Shown in pieces: positions 12,169 to 24,100 of a stretch of 64,000 bases of DNA (the stretch's first letter is position 1; every line of letters begins with the position of its first letter). Source of the DNA: Pomphorhynchus laevis (lineage: Eukaryota > Acanthocephala > Palaeacanthocephala > Echinorhynchida > Pomphorhynchidae). Below the pieces are notes generated by a model. That model was given only the letters and a program-made list of their open reading frames with translations. It made no database searches and was not told where the DNA came from. A program made the position numbers and the translations under genes. The stretch is taken from positions 159,549 to 223,548 of the forward strand of contig WNNJ02003609.1 of NCBI GenBank assembly GCA_012934845.2, given 5' to 3'.

Positions 12169-13335
12169 ATACATTTCCTTAATTTTTAAAAAAGGTTACT
12201 GATAAAAGGTCTGATATCACAAAGCTTTATTCTCTTTTGATAAGGCTAGAAAGTGTTATTAGTCCTGGAAAAGTTTAAAATGTCACACATGTTTGTAGTT
12301 TTTCTGTCTATTGATATTTTTTATCATAACAATTGATAATATAATGCCGTATTAAAAATAACAGATTTTGATCTTGAAATTTTGGAGAAGGATCAATAAA
12401 AATTGATCTTGATTGCATAATTCATATTTATGATAAATACGCCATTAGCGTGTATTTAAACCTGCTGCTATGCTGTTTTGTGGAATAAGAGCAGAAACCT
12501 GATAACATAGCAGTTACACCTGATGATCTCTAATCCTTACTCTGATACATCATATGTTATTTATTAGTCAATTCATAAAAATTGACTCTTATTTTAAATT
12601 TCAATTTAAAATTTTAACTTGATATAAATTATATAAAATCTTATATAATTATTTATTATTTATAATCATTTATCTTTATTTTTAATTTATTTATAGTATA
12701 AAATTTATAATTATTTATGTTATATTTACATATTTATATGCATCGCTATATGAATTGCAATACTGTTACATTATCTTAAAATCAAAAATCATACAATTAT
12801 TAGCTAGCAATAATTAATTATTATGTTTAATCGAAATAATTTTATTCTTATAGTTCATACAAGTTCATCACCCACGTCATCCGAGCTCGTCTCGGTCCTC
12901 TAGTGGATAACATGTGTTGTATAATTTGATCAGTTTGCCTCTCAATACAAACATCACGTCACACTGGTCAAATAAAGTGACCATAATGGACACTATACAT
13001 TGTCTTTCTTCAATTGTTTCACAAATAATTAAGAACCAAATTTTTTTACAACTTTCCTTATTCTGGTACATCAGTAAATTAGAGGCCATCATTTCCGCCT
13101 GATTAGAGGCCATCAGTTTATTCGATTAGACAAGATCCGTTCCGCCTGATAAGATGTCAGCAGTTCATTAGATACAAGGTCATTAGATCCTCCGGATGAC
13201 CTCTAATCTTTATTATGATACATCGTATCTTATTAGTGAATTTATAAAAATTGACCTTATTTTAAATTTCAATTTAAATTTTTAACTTGATATAAATTAT
13301 ATAAAATCTTACATAATTATTTATTATTTTTAAAT
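12169..13335 (+). repeat. Left arm of a 1.17 kb inverted repeat
   Basis: This arm is the reverse complement of 18040-19216 at high identity. It contains two family A copies in the same direction (about 12430-12740 and 13130-13400), separated by about 390 bp with a 78-codon frame on the minus strand (12877-13113) that is duplicated in the other arm. Each family A copy carries GAAACCTGAT, CATAGCAG and CTGATGA-type words in that order. The arms flank 4.7 kb holding YIDD retroelement fragments. Penelope-like elements are known for long end repeats in direct or inverted orientation, so this may be one decayed insertion or two facing ones. Confidence 0.85.
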
Positions 13336-15394
13336 TCTTTATTTTTAATTTATTTATAGTATAAAATACGTATACTCAGTTATCTTATCTAATTTGTAGT
13401 AGGATCAATAAAAATGGTATCGATTCGACTTCAAAATTCTATACAGAATGTAGTATTTTCAGTCAAATTAAAATATTTTATATAATACGCAATTTTATTT
13501 CTAAAAGGTTCCATATTCATCTTTTCTATCTCCGTTTGTCATACTTACAAAATGCATCTTCAGCTTACCAATTGATAACTGTCGAGAACTGTCTTGGAAA
13601 CTCGACATGCATATCGAATATGGATACATTTTTGTACATATTCTTTTAAGATTTTTAACTTAAAATTTTTATTTTTTAAAGAAAAATAATTATGAACTTT
13701 CAATTATGGAAATATTTACAAATTTAAGGGAAACAAGTTGTTTCTTTAAGTTTAGGTAATTTTAGAAGGAAAATTAAAAACAACTGATTCTTATTAATAT
13801 AAAATAAGATTTGTCAAATCCCTAACAAATTTAATTTTAAAATATTTTTGTCCTAAAATTATATGTTTAAGATATATCTTCCAACTCAACAATTTAATTA
13901 TAAACTTAAGTACAAGAGAATTACAATTTTTATATAATTATTTAATTATAATTAATTATAATTTATTATGATTATTTAATACCGTTTTTTAGATAAAAAT
14001 GTAAATGATAAAAAGCTGTTTTGCGAAATTTAAGTGCAACGCATAATGCCTCATTGTTTTGAAGAAGTAATGACGATGTCAATTGATAATTGGCAATGAC
14101 TAAATATAAAATGTTACATTCGTAATCATTCCTTTTGTTTGGTTGTTATTATTATCAATTCTAAAATCGCGAGAATCACTGTTAATGGATACCGGTATTA
14201 CTGCGTATTTAACTGCTATCCTCTTTTTCTTGTGTACTATTTTTTTGTATATTACTCTTACATGGTCATAGTCAATGTAGAAAATACTAGATTAGAAATT
14301 TTATTATTTTAAGATGGTTTAATAATTCATGGATTAAGAAAAAAATTGACAATTAAACGGTTAGTCAAAGATATTGATTTCAGCTATTAACCTGTCTTGT
14401 AAATGATGGTAAACTCATTTAAATAATTGTCAATTATTATAGATAAGATGCAGATAGAATGTCGCGAATAGAATATTCACATGTAAAAATTATTATTATT
14501 AAAATATAAAAAATATAAAGTATATTTTAGTATATAAGTAAAATTTTATTTTCAATAAGGATATCTATTTTACATATTATTATTTTATTGATTGTTTAAT
14601 TTTTAACTAATTTTTTAATTATTATTTTATTTAATTTACAATAGAATATTTGTTTACAATAAAGCAAAATGACAGTCACCTTAGTACTTACTTTAAAATA
14701 TAACTTATCCAAACTTTCACATGTATGTGGAAGTCTGCCTAGCATATGTTTGTCTGCTAATAGATGACTGTCGACGTGTCTATTGCCGTTGATATATTAA
14801 AGAATCGTAGACGTCATTGATTTTGGTAACTAAAGCAATAACACCAATGAATTTGACTACCAAATGCTTATCGAATAATAATTAAAGATGTATTTTGCTA
14901 GATTTCAAATTTTCAATTCCATTTGCAGTATATATTTTAATCCAGTCTTTTCGTTAGTATTAACTGCCTTAGATCAGTTTCTACTTTATAATAAATTATT
15001 AATTGCGTTTGATTGACAAGTTGTAATCATAACTTTATGATTGCAACTTAATTACATTAGATTCTGTTACAAATAGCTAAAAAAATTCCATTTAAAAAAT
15101 CATGTTGTAACTTACACGATTAACAATTTTCAAATAACATTTAATTTGTATTAAAACAAACATCATTACTGATTGTATTAATTATATAATCGGGAATACC
15201 GCATATTAATTTTGCATATTTAGAAAATTTGGATATTTAAAATAATTTATTTTTTGTACATTTTTTAATGTATAAAAACTGCCACTTCGTTCGTAATTTT
15301 CCTACATTGCATAACGTTTAATAATTTCTGTGTTTATTAATTTAAATGTTAATTGTATTTATGACGTATTGTCCTAATAAGTAACGATATTGAC
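13336..15394. other. AT-rich interior of the large inverted repeat
   Basis: No coding frame I can support. Poly(A/T)-rich throughout. It may be old element sequence decayed past recognition. Confidence 0.5.
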
Positions 15395-15800
15395 TTTCTT
15401 CCAAATCATTTAAATAATTTACTTGATACATATTTTAATTTAGGTTACTGTAAAAATATCATCAAACAGCAGAAAGTAAAATATATAAATCAACACAATA
15501 TTATTAAAAATAAATTTAAACTATTAACCGAAAATTTTTATGGATGGATAATAAATAACATACTTTGTATTAGAATAAGATACTATATAATCAAATTTAA
15601 TCAGAGGAAATACGTTGTTAGCATGTGTTAGGCCCCGCTGCTATGTTGAATAGAGGAGTTAGGGTCGAAACCTGATAGCATAGCAGTTCCTACTGATGAC
15701 CTCTAATTCTTATTATGATACAATTTCTGTTATTTAGTAGTCAATTCATAAAAATTGATTTTTATTTAAAATTTTAATTTTAAATTTTATCATTATCTTC
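15395..15800 (+). mobile_element. YIDD retroelement fossil: 3' coding end plus family A tail
   Basis: The first 150 bp match the C-terminal end of the RT-like frames at 16123-16977 (words equivalent to NHLNNL.DTYF and FLWM). They are followed by TTTGTATTAGAATAAGATAC and then the family A sequence with CTGCTATG, GTCGAAACCTGATAGC, CATAGCAG and CTACTGATGACC. So it shows directly that family A is the 3' flank of this retroelement. Broken fossil with several disruptions; only the end is present. Assignment to Penelope-like elements is an inference. Confidence 0.6.
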
Positions 15801-16062
15801 TTATTTTTCTTCAGCGTTTGTAACGCTTCGTTACGGAGTTCATCTAAAAATATTGAAAATAAAAAATGAAGTGATTTCAGCATAAGTTAAAACCACAAAG
15901 TCAAAGAGTTGACAATACCAAATCTTTAATTAAACGTACTTTATTATTTTTATTTCGTTTGACATCAGTGCAATATCTTTGTTGGTAATATATTAAGATT
16001 AAGTTTGTAATTTTTTGTTTTTATTTATCTTAATAGATAAATATTTTGAATATTTATATATA

Positions 16063-16977
16063 TGAAATATATGTTTCGATATACTGATTAAATATGTATT
16101 TAATTCTAGTAATTTTTATTCAATGAGCGAAAATATTTATCCAGCAAGCCTTATTCTTAATAAAACCAATATTAATGATAAAGAAGGTTTTTATCTAGTT
16201 ATGAACATTAAATTAGCATCAATTAAAACTAGTATTAATTTCTATCGTCAAGATGACATATTTAAATTTACAAAAAAAACATATTTTTGCATGAGCATTC
16301 ATGCATACCATATAATATAAAATATAATACATTAAATAATGAAATTTTAAGAATTGCAACAATATGTAATGATATTGGTTTTCTTCAAAATCATTTAAAT
16401 AATTTAATAGATACATATTTTAAACTAGGTTACTATAAAAATAACATCAAGCAGAAAATTTTAAAATATAAAAATCAACACAATAATATTAAAAATAAAT
16501 TTAAAATCATTAGTGGGAAATTTTTATGGATGAATAATAAATAATATACTCTGTATTAGAATAAGATACTATATAATCAAATTTAATCAGAGGAAATATA
16601 TGAAATATATGTTTCTATACATTGATGACATATGTGTATTTAATTCTAATAATTTTTATTCAATAAGCGAACAAGTTTATCCAGAAAGCCTTATTCTTAA
16701 CAAAACCAATATTAATGAGAAAGAAGGTGTATATCTAGATATGAACATTAAATTAACATCAAATAAAACTACTTTTAATTTATATCGTAAAGATGACATA
16801 TTTAAATTTACAAGAAACATATTTTTGCATGAGCATTCATGCATACCATATAATATAAAATATAATACATTAAATAATGAAATTTTAAGAATTGCAACAA
16901 TATGTAATGATATTGGCTTTCTTCAAAATCATTTAAATAATTTAATAGATACATATTGTTTTAACAAAAAAAACTGA
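16063..16977 (+). mobile_element. Two tandem fossil fragments of a YIDD reverse transcriptase (Penelope-like type suspected)
   Basis: Two overlapping-type copies about 540 bp apart (starting near 16063 and 16604) encode the same stretch. It has a YIDDIC motif (second copy), PESLILNKTNIN, then YLDMNIKL, KDDIFKFT, HEHSCIPYNI and the segment ILRIATICNDIGF. YIDD is the RT active-site motif C. The downstream 'stepwise' words are typical of a Penelope-like RT family common in invertebrates. Both copies begin at nearly the same word (TGAAATATATGTTT), so they arose by local duplication. They are broken fossils with a handful of disruptions. Spacing and the shared tail show kinship with the pieces at 15395 and 32283. 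Confidence 0.6.
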
Positions 16978-17875
16978 AATATAACCAAATTTACTATTTA
17001 TCCATTAATACTTACCGTTTATTATTTTTAATATACTCTTATTAAAGTCGTGCTAATGTGTATTAAAATTATTTAACTGAAACTTTAAGAATTATTTACT
17101 TTGAAAAATCATTTGAATATTAAAAGTGCGTTATTTATATGCGATTTTCCCTGTCTTTATTATTCTGGTAATAATTCTATGATTGATCAATTGTCTTGCT
17201 AACTGTGCAGAAGGCATCAGCTGCAGCGATTATATTATACAACGATTTTGCGATTCCTTAAATGGCTAAATTATTTTATGCAAAGGTTTATAACAATTAC
17301 ATAGATTTTGATTTTAACATGCACACCCATTTGGTTAGTTCTACTAGCTGTTTAAATGGAGTTAAAATTTAAAATTTAATTTAAAATAAAATATTTGACT
17401 TTATAAAATTGATCTAATATATTTTTAATTGTGATAAACGCAAAGGTTTATCACAATAACGTAAATTTTGATTTTATTATTTTATTACACATTTTTTTAA
17501 TATTATTTTATTTTTATGCACATACATTTGTAAGTTCTACTAGCAATTAAAATGACTTTTCTATTTAAACGTATATTTTTATCAGACTCGAAAATACGTT
17601 GACTTTAGTAAATCCAATGATCATTGTAAATAAAAAATTGCTTACCACATAAATGTTTTTGTTTAATTTTAAGATACAATTTTATAACTTATTATTTTAA
17701 TTTTTAAAAGAACCAAGATTACTTTATTATTTGATAAATCAGATCAGCTAAATGAATCTACGTATTTTATATTATTTCTAAATTAAAAATAATACTAAAT
17801 AATAAGTAAATAATAAATAATTATAATATTTGTTATTATTTATAATAATAAATAAAATATGTTTTAACTTGGCTT
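16978..17875. other. AT-rich non-coding stretch
   Basis: Contains a loosely repeated word (CAAAGGTTTAT.ACAATTAC at 17281 and 17442) but no gene. Confidence 0.5.
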
Positions 17876-18030
17876 GTGGCGTCTGCCGGTCCTCTTCTGC
17901 ATCCAGCAGTGGGAGGCCCCCGGCACTGATGAATCAAAACGATGACTAAACGGTACTAATTATCGTTTTGTCGATTCTTTCGTGTCTGCTAAACTGATGA
18001 TAAACAACTTCTTACGGAATCCCCTCATCT
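17876..18030. other. GC-richer insert of about 150 bp, unidentified
   Basis: It begins CTTGTGGCGTCTGCCGG, passes CCAGCAGTGGGAGGCCC, and ends near GGAATCCCCTCATCTC. It interrupts family A-type AT sequence. The composition is unlike its neighbours. It resembles the 3' tail of a LINE or SINE (the CCAGCAGTGGGA word is common in insect LINE tails), but I cannot name it. Confidence 0.35.
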
Positions 18031-18039
18031 CTTATAAAT

Positions 18040-19216
18040 AATTATAAATAATAAACAACTTTTATATAAGATTTTGTATAATTTATATCAAGTTAAAATT
18101 TTAAATTGAAATTTAGAATAAGGTCAATTTTTATAAATTTACTAACAACATACGATGTATCATAATAAAGATTAGATGTCATCCGGAGTATCTAATGACC
18201 TTGTATCTAATGAACTGCTGACATCTTATCAGGCGGAACGGATCTTCTCTAATATAATAAAATGATGGCCTCTCATCAGGCGGAAATGATGGCCTCTAAT
18301 TTACTGATGTACCAGAATAAGGAAAGTTGTAAAAAAATTTGGTTCTTAATTATTTGTGAAACAATTGAAGAAAGACAATGTATAGTGTCCATTATGGTCA
18401 CTTTATTTGACCAGTGTGACGTGATGTTTGTATTGAGAGGCAAACTGATCAAATTATACAACACATGTTATCCACTAGAGGACCGAGACGAGCTCGGATG
18501 ACGTGGGTGATGAACTTGTATGAACTATAAGAATAAAATTAATTCGATTAAGCATAATAATTAATTATTAATTATTGCTAGCTAATAATTGTATGATTTT
18601 TGATTTTAAGATAATGTAACAGTATTGCAATTCATATAGCGATGCATATAAATATGTAAATATAACATAAATAATTATAAATTTTATACTATAAATAAAT
18701 TAAAAATAAAGATAAATGATTATAAATAATAAATAATTATATAAGATTTTATATAATTTATATCAAGTTAAAATTTTAAATTGAAATTTAAAATAAGAGT
18801 CAATTTTTATGAATTGACTAATAAATAACATATGATGTATCAGAGTAAGGATTAGAGGTCATCAGGTGTAACTGCTATGTTATCAGGTTTCTGCTCTTAT
18901 TCCACAAAACAGCATAGCAGCAGGTTTAAATACACGCTAATGGCGTATTTATCATAAATATGAATTATGCAATCAAGATCAATTTTTATTGATCCTTCTC
19001 CAAAATTTCAAGATCAAAATCTGTTATTTTTAATACGGCATTATATTATCAATTATTATGATAAAAAATATCCATAGACAGAAAAACTACAAACATGTGT
19101 GACATTTTAAACTTTTCCAGGGCTAATAACACTTTCTAGCCTTATCAAAAGAGAATAAAGCTTTGTGATATCAGACCTTTTATCAGTAACCTTTTTTAAA
19201 ATTTAAGGAAATGTAT
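18040..19216 (-). repeat. Right arm of the 1.17 kb inverted repeat
   Basis: Reverse complement of 12169-13335. It holds two family A copies on the minus strand, and the mirror 79-codon frame on the plus strand (18262-18501). The identity looks well above 90 percent, so the duplication is younger than most repeats here. The outer border is at GGAAATGTAT near 19216. Confidence 0.85.
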
Positions 19217-19233
19217 TATGAATTTATGACTCT

Positions 19234-19347
19234 TTTAAAATAAGAGTCAATTTTTATGAATTGACTAATAAATAACATATGATGTATCAGAGTAAGGATT
19301 AGAGGTCATCAGGTGTAACTGCTATGTTATCAGGTTTCTGCTCTTAT
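19234..19347 (-). repeat. Third, direct copy of a 112 bp family A segment
   Basis: 19234-19347 repeats 18790-18902, apparently without change (AATAAGAGTCAATTTTTATG ... TTTCTGCTCTTATT). It sits just outside the right arm of the inverted repeat. It looks like a short, recent duplication at the arm border. Confidence 0.8.
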
Positions 19348-19680
19348 TATATTTTATAATATAATATTATAAAATGATCTTTTGAATAAAATCTTTTCAA
19401 CTCGATAGGTATTAAAAACTCACAGATCCTAAATGGGAACGCCGTGTTCTTATGTCTATCCAGATTGTTTTTAAAAGGCACTTAGTTTCGTTCATTTGTC
19501 CTTTCCAATCTTTAAATATGGAATTATATGGCAACCTTTCCACTGCAATCCATATGGAATTTATTTACGACAAGCTCTCCATGCAACATTGTTATTGTGA
19601 CCAGGAAATTTTGTCAATTTCATGGTTGTCGCAATGATGGTAGCGCTATAAAATCTTAAAATTATAAAATAAATTTATAT
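19348..19680. other. Short unassigned stretch
   Basis: A 61-codon frame (19452-19637 plus) has mixed composition but no motif I know. No support for a gene beyond openness. Confidence 0.3.
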
Positions 19681-19872
19681 AAAATCTTATTACATCGGAT
19701 TTTATATAATTTATATCAAGTTTAAATAAAAAATTGAAATTAAAAATAAAAATTATTTTTTATAAATTGACTTATAAATAACATACGATGCATTACAATA
19801 AGGATTAAAGGCCATCAGGATGAACTGCTATGCTATCAGGTTTCGATCCCTATTCCTTAAACTTGTATAAGA
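19681..19872 (-). repeat. Family A fragment, minus strand
   Basis: Shares the family A order: TTTATATAATTTATATCAAG, AAATTGAC.TA.AAATAAC, ATACGATGCATTACAATAAGG, CATCAGGATGAACTGCTATG, CTATCAGGTTTCGATCCC. No coding part. Confidence 0.7.
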
Positions 19873-20069
19873 TACAAGTTTTCCATGGTATAAAAGCTGT
19901 TGCATAAATAAATTTTTTAAGGTAGCTTTCATATTAATTATAATTTTGTATCCTTGCATAGAGCAGATATAGCTGTCTTGGTATTGTGAAATATTTTATT
20001 TGTCTACTCAAAACGTGAAATTAAAATAAATTATATTTATCTTTTTGTGTTGGCAGTTCAGCACAAAAA

Positions 20070-20250
20070 GATAAAAATTCTTTTCAATATTTCGCAACTA
20101 TTTTATGTCATCAGGAATATTTTGATCTCTATATGCTTAAAGGAGAATATTCAGTATTTGATGAATAGTCAGCATTTTACGATGGAGTCAACTGATTCCA
20201 TCTGAACATGGCATCAAATAGTTGCCGAAATATTGAAAATAATTTTAATG
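20070..20250. repeat. Foldback element with a hammerhead-like core
   Basis: The left arm (about 20077-20115: TTTTCAATATTTCGCAACTA, ATGTCATCAG) is mirrored by the right arm at about 20200-20250. On the plus strand the right arm reads CTGAACAT (20202), then GGCATC-AAATA-GTTGCC as a stem-loop (with a mismatch), then CGAAATATT. A separate 9 bp hairpin, CTTTTTGTG with CACAAAAAG, lies just upstream at 20041-20070. No coding capacity. Confidence 0.7.
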
Positions 20251-22429
20251 TCCTTCCTCTCGACTTTGCCTTTAATTATCCAAACAAACAATTATTCCAA
20301 CCTGACTATTTTTGTTTCAAGATAAAGAAATGTATATTTCTATTTCTAAAATAAAGAAATATTTCTAAAGAAATGAATAATTCAATTTTAAGATGGAATT
20401 GAATTTATTTGATTTCCCAAAAAATCAAATGAAATGTTCAAATGGAATTTATTAGTTGCTTAAGAAAGAATCTGTAATGGATAAAATATGACAAAGTATT
20501 TTATTTTGCAACACAAAACGGTAAAATTTTCTTTGTTCTAACAAATTGAAACAATTGAAATATGTACGAATATTTAAACGTTCGTTTAATATAATATATA
20601 ATGGTTATAAAATACAATAATGTTGAGATATTATGATCTCATATTAAAAAATATTTTCCTTCCTCTATTTTAGACAACTTTAATCAACTATAATAAACTT
20701 TATTTTCTAATTGTTGATAATTAACTTTATATTTGTTCATAAACCGTAATGTATCAGAAAATATTTTTATGACGTCATTACATTTAATGCAAGATTACAT
20801 CGAATGTAATTCATTACATTGAATTACATCGAAGTATTGCACACATAAATAAACTACCGATTTGGCTAAATTTAAACTTAATAATTTAATAATCACTGAT
20901 GTTTTTTGTTTTATTGCTTTGCTATAAATCGATTTTACATGCAAATTGTTAAATTCTATCAAAGTGGCTCATATTCAATAAGATATGCAAATATGATGTC
21001 ATTCGAAAAATAAAAACTCACGAGTTGCATACACAAGTAACTATAGATCACCCGAAAACAGATTTAATATATAAAAACCAAATCAGAATATAGGGGATTA
21101 TATCAAGTCCTAATTATTAAAGTCTCATTATACCCGATAGTATAGACATTAGGCAGTTTATATAATCCATATGTAATATTTAAACATTCCATTTTGTCGG
21201 CTTACATAATAATAAAATGTCGACATCATAAAATTTAATAATAATCTAATCACAGTCTTTGCAGGGAAACGGCTTTTGCCAAAGCAAATCTAATTTTGGA
21301 GTGTAATCGCTGTATTATTTGGAAGATCTATCAGTTTTCACTCTGTCAGTATCTTCGGAATCATATTCACTGATGGACAAATTCAATCGCTTGTTGCAAA
21401 TATTAGTAAGAAAATTTGTCTTTTACAATTCTCGCTAATAGTTCTCTACACTTGACTGTTCTCCGCCGCTTATGATTTTGAAAGTAAATGTCGGGAGAGG
21501 TTTGGTATAGGACGGAACAAATTATGATTAAAAACATAAACGTCCATTATGGACTTTTGTATAATACTATACAAATAACTATCGACGGTCCCTAGACCAT
21601 GCAGATAAACCGGTGGTCTTAAATTTTTAAAAATACGAAAACCGATTAAACCCACAGTTGATCATTCTGCAGTTAATCACTGAAGAATATTACTAGAAAA
21701 TTCTCTTATCATCAGCAAATCGTAATCGTAGAGCGTACGACAACTGCCAATGTTAAATTAATGTACGAAAATGCATCCAAAGAAATATAGCCGCGTCATT
21801 ACAAAGAAACGTCTGCATGACTGATAGATACCGCCTTCGTTGTCCCCATTTTTGTTTCTCACCCACACGAGACTGATTAACATTTTTTACCGTTATTTAT
21901 ATATATCCTCTCCTGGATGAATTATAGCTAATTAAATTTAAACATTCGTTCTTCTTTGATCGTCCTCGCTTTAACATAACCTGCCAATTATTTTGCGTAA
22001 TTAGTTATGAATGATAATAGAATTTATAAAGTTTTTCAGGAACAAAGAATAAAATAGTTGGACGAGAATCCCACTTTAAATAGTTGGATATTTTCTTCTT
22101 TCAAAGAAAATATTGTTTTCTTTGTTCCTGAAAAACTATATATATATGAGATGGATTAAAATTATGGGTTTAGTATTGATTATAGAATTATTATTCCCAT
22201 TTATGTTTCATACACTTCCGATTGAATATAAACACTAATGTTGCTTTAGACCAAATTTAGATAGCCTCAATAGCTTATGGCCACACACTATAACTATAAA
22301 GGAGTATCTACGCATTCCACCTTGAAAATGTATCGAATTTCAAATTTGACATTTTTAAAATTTTAGGAAATACAATTTTTGATTACGCATGGATTGACAA
22401 TCACGTAGTTGACCGATCAAATAAATTAA
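20251..22429. other. AT-rich stretch with one small inverted repeat
   Basis: No gene I can support. A 61-codon minus frame at 21470-21655 (GFRIFKNLRPPVYLHGLG) has protein-like composition and may be a decayed fragment. A separate short inverted repeat is at 22030-22050 and 22116-22137 (TTTTTCAGGAACAAAGAA and complement) with a 66 bp loop. Confidence 0.45.
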
Positions 22430-22740
22430 TATTAAATGATGCTGCTCAAAAATTCCAAGCATGTTGGGCGAGGAATAGAGGCAGAGACTTGATAACATAT
22501 CAGTTTCTCCTGATGACCTCTAATCCTTATTCTTAAACATCGTATGATATTTATTAGTCAATTCATAAAAATTGACTTTTATTTTAAATTTCAATTTTTT
22601 ATTTTAAGTTGATATAAATTATACAAAATCTTATATAATTATTTATTATTTAATTATTTGAAATTTATTAAGCATTATTTTTTAATTTATAAATAATATA
22701 AAATACGTAGACACAGTTTGCTGATCTGATTAATTATTTG
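22430..22740 (+). repeat. Family A copy, plus strand
   Basis: Carries GAGACTTGATAACATATCAG, CTCCTGATGACCTCTAATCC, AATTCATAAAAATTGAC and the AT tail ending TAAAATACGTAGACACAG. It is close in structure to 12430-12740. No coding part. Confidence 0.7.
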
Positions 22741-23554
22741 TTGATTTCAAACTCAATAAATTATTTGTTGCGTTAATTTCAACGCGTTCATTGTTATTTG
22801 TTACGTTGATTTCAAAGACATCAATAAAATATCGATGTTAAAACTGTTTCAGGGAAGAAACCACGATAACTAACCGTTCTATGCACGATAGAATTATTTG
22901 TTTTCGGAACTCATCAATTCGTTATCATCCGACGAATTTAATTTAATAAAATGTAATTTCACTACTTAATTAATTTCATAATTTATCAGCTAAATTTAAA
23001 AACATGAAACGCACATTTGTTTAATTATTAAGATTTCAATAATATAATTTTAATTATAATAATATTTTTTAATTATTTAAATTTATAGTGCAATTATTTT
23101 CAAATTTGACACTGACAATCTATCATAAATTAAGAGTATAAAAGATAAATTTTAATAACTTATAAATACATGTTTATAAATAATTTAAAGTTCTTATTAA
23201 AATTTCCATTTACATATTTGCTTTATTGAAGGTATTATCCATAATCTGGAAACATCTGTCTTTCATTATCGCAAATAATTAAGATAATATTCAACCAAAA
23301 TCAAAAATCGCAAATAAAATCACTAATTTTTAATCAAAATCACATTTATCACAATTTATTGTATTTATTCATGTAATAAAATGAGATTATTAAATAATAC
23401 TTCAAAATAATTGTTATAAACGTTTAATGTTTTCAAGTACAAAAATCAACATTATGATTTGTGATCAAAATGTTTAGCAATCGCACTGTGCATTTTAAAT
23501 AAAAACTATTCATATTCTTCTGTGGTGTATAAATTTTACGGAGCTAAGATTAAA
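22741..23554. other. AT-rich non-coding stretch
   Basis: Repeats of the word ATTATTTGTTGATTTCAAAC around 22727-22820; otherwise nothing recognisable. Confidence 0.5.
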
Positions 23555-23690
23555 TTTTCTAAAAAGTCTTCGCCGTCTATATTTCGCCATCTAGCACTTA
23601 CATCATCAGAATAATTTATTTTTATTAACATGTCGAATAAATAATATTCTGAAGATGTCGACATCCAGTTGACGAAATTAAGTTTTTAAA
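23555..23690. repeat. Foldback element with hammerhead-like cores on both arms
   Basis: The right arm reads CTGAAGATG (23649-23657), stem TCGAC/GTTGA with an ATCCA loop (23658-23672), then CGAAAT (23673-23678). The left arm, read on the minus strand, has CTGATGA intact, a weak stem, then GGCGAAATATAG (about 23604 to 23578). The loop between the arms is about 40 bp of AT. No coding capacity. Confidence 0.75.
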
Positions 23691-24100
23691 TTATTTTCAA
23701 GATTTTAGATTCATTAAATACATAATTTTTAATGATGTATACAGTTGCATTCTGCTGGTAGCACCTTGTTTAGATTACCCGATTAAAATCAATCGAAGAC
23801 ACTGTTTTACAATATGCTTTTTTAGAGACTTTGTTTCTACAGAATAATTAACGATATGTTAGATTACCAAAAACAATAGCAATCGAATAATTATTAATTG
23901 CAAAAAGACAATTATTGAAAATTTGAAGATTTTTCAATAGCAATTTGTTTTGTTATTAATTTAAAAATTGTTTGAAAATGGACAGGATGTCGATACTAAA
24001 TAACACAAAATATTTAAGTAATTGACTTGACGTTAATTAATTATTATTTATCTATTAAATAATTTGTATTAATTCGGTTTTATCTTTTATTTGATTATAG

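Noticed and set aside
12430-12560. Family A as a working hammerhead ribozyme
   Set aside because: GAAAC precedes CTGATGA and only about 22 bases separate them, too few to close both remaining stems. Kept only as a structural observation.
12877-13113. 78-codon frame duplicated at 18262-18501
   Set aside because: It occurs twice only because it lies in both arms of the inverted repeat, and both strands are open there. No domain. Not called a gene.
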